64,000 bases of DNA from JAFGGG01 sp964634205 (GTDB lineage Bacteria; Spirochaetota; Spirochaetia; SZUA-6; RPPD01), in the NCBI GenBank assembly GCA_964634205.1, contig CAZWKE010000010.1, forward strand, positions 26,341 to 90,340, written 5' to 3'. Position numbers and translations under genes: made by a program. Positions 62,010 to 64,000 of the stretch are shown here, one piece after another; positions within the stretch are counted from its first letter, which is position 1; each line of letters opens with the position of its first letter. Under the pieces are notes generated by a model. It was not told the origin of the DNA, did no database searches, and saw only the letters and a list, made by a program, of their open reading frames with translations.

Positions 62010-62037
62010 ATTGTAACCGATGTCGATAAATTATCAA
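62010..62037 (-). promoter_or_regulatory. Promoter of the HD-GYP/MinD/TPR-barrel/DUF2341 operon
   Basis: Minus-strand TTGATA (62037-62032), 16-nt spacer, TACAAT (62015-62010). ATG 61997 is 12 nt downstream of the -10 box, giving a leader of about 5-7 nt. Confidence 0.5.
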
Positions 62038-62113
62038 GTAAAATATATATTGATAAAGAAATATATCATAAGACATATTCAGAAGAAATGATGGGAGGTG
62101 TGGCGCTTTTTTC

Positions 62114-63271
62114 CTAATATTCTTCCGGGCCGAAAGCCAGAAAGCTGTCTGTCATGGATAGGTATTGGGCATTAATCCACGCCGGAGAGCGTACGGTGGC
62201 CGAGAGTCTAATCTCATCCAGCACACCGTTAAAATTATATCCCGCCGAGCTGTGGCCGGCGGCATCGGAATCCGGCGAATACCCGAACCCCGGTTCACCT
62301 GAATGGGCCCCGACACTTGTATAGCCGGTGGCCTGTGACTGCTGTACACCATTCACATATTTATATAAGGTGCCGTTATCAAAAACCCCGGTGATGTAAT
62401 TGAAATTGGTCGTATCGGAATAACCCGAACTTACGGTGATTTGTGAACTGGAGTTGCGGGTTATCACCCTTATATTCCCGCCGTTTATATTTACACAAAA
62501 CCCGTTTGTAGAACCGCCTTCCTCATATATGGTTTGGTCCGCAGCCGTATCGGCGGCTTTTATCCAGACTTCAAAGGTTTTCACAGAGAACAGATCGTGG
62601 AAAAACCCGGGATCCGGGCTGTTTACATTGATCCATTCATTTGTGCCGTCGAGCTCAAGACCGAAACCAAGGTGCGCATTTACCCTGTCTCCGGCTTCCA
62701 TATTGGTTGTGGTCCCATGCCTGCCGTTCCCGGAGCTGTCGGTAACATCATCCGCCCCGTCCGGAGTTTGGGTAAGATGCCAGACCAGTGCGTAATTAGC
62801 ATCCCAAACAGCCTGCGGATTTTCCCCTGCGGCGGCGGAGGGATTACCATAATACATCACTATATTATCGGTCGCAGAAGAAGCGTCTACCTGGGGGATT
62901 CGTACCCATACTACGGATTCTCCGCTCTCATTCCATAGTTCTATTTCATAATCCAATACGGTACTCCCGTCCGCGTCGATAAAACGTAAATCCTCTCCGT
63001 TTGCCTGGGTTTGTGAATAATTTATCCTGGATGCGGAAAGCTTTACCAGGACTGGGAAATTCACAAGATTTTCCGCCTGGGCCGAATTGTCAATTGTGAG
63101 TATCCTTCTGTAAGACCAGTTCTCGTCCCACCAGGGAAGGCTGCTTCTGGTTTGACTTCTCAGAAAAGCAGACTCCTCTAAAAATCCGCAACCGGCAAAT
63201 AACACAAAAAAAAGAAAAAACAGCAGCAGCAGACGAGACGCAATTGTAAACATCCTCATACGCAACACCAT
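62114..63271 (-). CDS. DUF2341 and LamG-like domain lipoprotein
   Basis: 385 residues. Signal ending FVLFAGC, then GFLEESAFL, matching the other DUF2341 lipoprotein. DUF2341 (about 50-145: ENWSYRRILTIDNSAQAENL, NIVMYYGNPSAAAG) is followed by a LamG/concanavalin-type fold (ALVWHLTQTPDG, LELDGTNEWINVNSPDP, FNGVLDEIRLSATVRSP). Probably a surface glycan- or protein-binding lipoprotein. Start ATG 63271 lies 5 nt beyond a -10 box, so leaderless; ATG 63253 is an alternative. Confidence 0.85.
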   Translation of the reverse strand: MVLRMRMFTIASRLLLLFFLFFVLFAGCGFLEESAFLRSQTRSSLPWWDENWSYRRILTIDNSAQAENLVNFPVLVKLSASRINYSQTQANGEDLRFIDADGSTVLDYEIELWNESGESVVWVRIPQVDASSATDNIVMYYGNPSAAAGENPQAVWDANYALVWHLTQTPDGADDVTDSSGNGRHGTTTNMEAGDRVNAHLGFGLELDGTNEWINVNSPDPGFFHDLFSVKTFEVWIKAADTAADQTIYEEGGSTNGFCVNINGGNIRVITRNSSSQITVSSGYSDTTNFNYITGVFDNGTLYKYVNGVQQSQATGYTSVGAHSGEPGFGYSPDSDAAGHSSAGYNFNGVLDEIRLSATVRSPAWINAQYLSMTDSFLAFGPEEY

Positions 63272-63276
63272 TGTAA

Positions 63277-63305
63277 ATTTTATTACCTGAACACGGGTAA
63301 TTCAA
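63277..63305 (-). promoter_or_regulatory. Promoter of the DUF2341-LamG lipoprotein gene
   Basis: Minus-strand TTGAAT (63305-63300), 17-nt spacer, TAAAAT (63282-63277). Only 5 nt separate the -10 box from ATG 63271; no ribosome site is visible, so a leaderless message is expected. Confidence 0.5.
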
Positions 63306-63382
63306 GGAATTTTTAATTAATATCATCCATTTTAAAAACCGGCGGTAAGGGAGTATCTTATCATAAAAAGGTCCTTTTCTTT

Positions 63383-63411
63383 TTGATTGCCCCATAGATT
63401 TGTGATATACT
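63383..63411 (+). promoter_or_regulatory. Promoter of the yidD gene
   Basis: TTGATT (63383-63388), 17-nt spacer, TATACT (63406-63411). Expected transcription start near 63418, one base before GTG 63419, again with no ribosome site. Confidence 0.5.
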
Positions 63412-63418
63412 TTTTGTT

Positions 63419-63838
63419 GTGAGAATATATATTATACTTCCACTGACCATACTGCTACTGCTTTCGACCTGTTCTGCTTTCGGTGACGAACTAACCTCCT
63501 TACGCTTTATCACCCGGCATAATAAAATAGTAATGACCGAACCGGATCCATCGGCACATTCGTCATCATTTGCTTTTTTTACCACCGAAACCAGTGAGCT
63601 CAAAATGTTTTTCTTAAGCGTGCTTAAATTTTATCAGCTTGTCATTTCTTCCCAGGACCAGCCTTCATGTATGTTTACCCCGACCTGTTCGGAGTATGCC
63701 AAGCTGGCAATAGAGAAGTACGGACTGGTCGCGGGTACGATTATGGCCGCGGACAGGCTGCTGCGCTGTAACGGTACCGGCCGCCGTCATTACCGTCCGG
63801 ATAAAAAAACCGGACGGCTTGCCGATCCGCTTCCCTGA
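63419..63838 (+). CDS. yidD: YidD family protein with an exported N-terminal extension
   Basis: 139 residues from GTG 63419. Residues 1-22 look like a signal peptide (IYIILPLTILLLLSTCSAFG), residues 23-62 are a linker, and residues 63-139 are a YidD domain: SVLKFYQLVISSQDQPSCMF, TPTCSEYAKLAIEKYG and a late RRHYRPDK. Ordinary YidD is a short cytoplasmic-face protein aiding membrane protein insertion by YidC; a signal peptide would place it outside. If ATG 63605 is the real start the protein is a normal 77-residue YidD. No oxaa/rnpA neighbours are visible before the window ends. Confidence 0.85.
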   Translation: MRIYIILPLTILLLLSTCSAFGDELTSLRFITRHNKIVMTEPDPSAHSSSFAFFTTETSELKMFFLSVLKFYQLVISSQDQPSCMFTPTCSEYAKLAIEKYGLVAGTIMAADRLLRCNGTGRRHYRPDKKTGRLADPLP

Positions 63839-64000
63839 TGATAACTCTATCCGCTTTCCCAAAACATTGTTAAAAAAAATGAAAATAACCCGCGAGATTT
63901 TCCCGCCCAGTGCGCTGTCTAAGAAGGTATTAAGGTTTCGGTACTGGGTGGATTGCAGCGGAATCGTGCAGAATTTCCATTCTTTATAATGGCCAAAAAT

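Noticed and set aside
63879..63989. Open frame of 36 codons at the right end
   Set aside because: No ribosome site, no recognised motif, and too short to separate from chance; the downstream sequence is cut off.

Overview
The window is about 64 kb of chromosome from a spirochaete, most likely a Treponema-like member of the Spirochaetia. The main evidence is a V-type ATPase operon in the spirochaete/chlamydia order (E, DUF2764, A, B, D, I, K), loose spirochaete-style lipoprotein signal peptides, several PilZ and HD-GYP proteins, and a run of conserved but uncharacterised envelope proteins. This is an inference from gene content; no rRNA was seen to fix the taxon. I found no tRNA, rRNA, CRISPR array, insertion sequence or prophage. 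The sequence is a scaffold: 100 Ns at 55525-55624 are flanked by an identical 55-bp sequence, which looks like an unmerged contig overlap.

Layout. 1-2.1 kb (minus): truncated sugar-type ABC ATPase and a solute-binding lipoprotein. 2.2-7 kb (plus): radical SAM protein, aspartate carbamoyltransferase, UPF0200-like kinase, dCMP deaminase, endonuclease V and two unknowns. 7-9.7 kb (minus): aminotransferase and hydantoinase-type amidohydrolase, divergent from GTP-dependent PEP carboxykinase (9.8-11.6 kb). 11.7-15.4 kb: a complete accBCDA acetyl-CoA carboxylase operon. 15.4-17.5 kb (minus): serine-palmitoyltransferase-like enzyme and a CPBP protease. 17.6-25 kb (plus): PilZ protein, HEAT-repeat protein, ComEC, KsgA, RarA fused to a methyltransferase-like domain, SixA. 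25-30.4 kb: CAP-domain protein and small lipoprotein, CBM lipoprotein with a GH16 glucanase, malic enzyme coupled to a PilZ protein, steroid-reductase-like membrane enzyme. 30.5-34.1 kb: PP2C response regulator, D,D-carboxypeptidase, rhomboid, unknown.

34.3-41.5 kb holds the V-ATPase, followed by ispG, a TPR protein and an unusual metallo-beta-lactamase protein with two cyclic-nucleotide-binding-like domains (43.5-45.7 kb). Then on the minus strand come mutM, a WD40 lipoprotein and a small membrane protein. 47.9-55.3 kb is a minus-strand envelope operon: two barrel-like outer membrane proteins, a LolA-like protein, an unknown exported protein, and a LolD/MacB-type ATPase with two FtsX-type permeases. 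After the gap are a methyltransferase and a metallo-hydrolase. 57.2-63.3 kb is a minus-strand block of two DUF2341 lipoproteins, a TPR-barrel protein, a FlhG/MinD-like ATPase and a periplasmic-TPR HD-GYP protein. A YidD with an exported N-terminal extension closes the window.

The two most system-like regions are the 57-63 kb block (surface lipoproteins, outer membrane barrel, cytoplasmic MinD-like ATPase and c-di-GMP phosphodiesterase) and the 48-55 kb transport operon. A second theme is promoters whose -10 box lies only 5-12 nt before a start codon that lacks a Shine-Dalgarno sequence, suggesting frequent leaderless transcripts.
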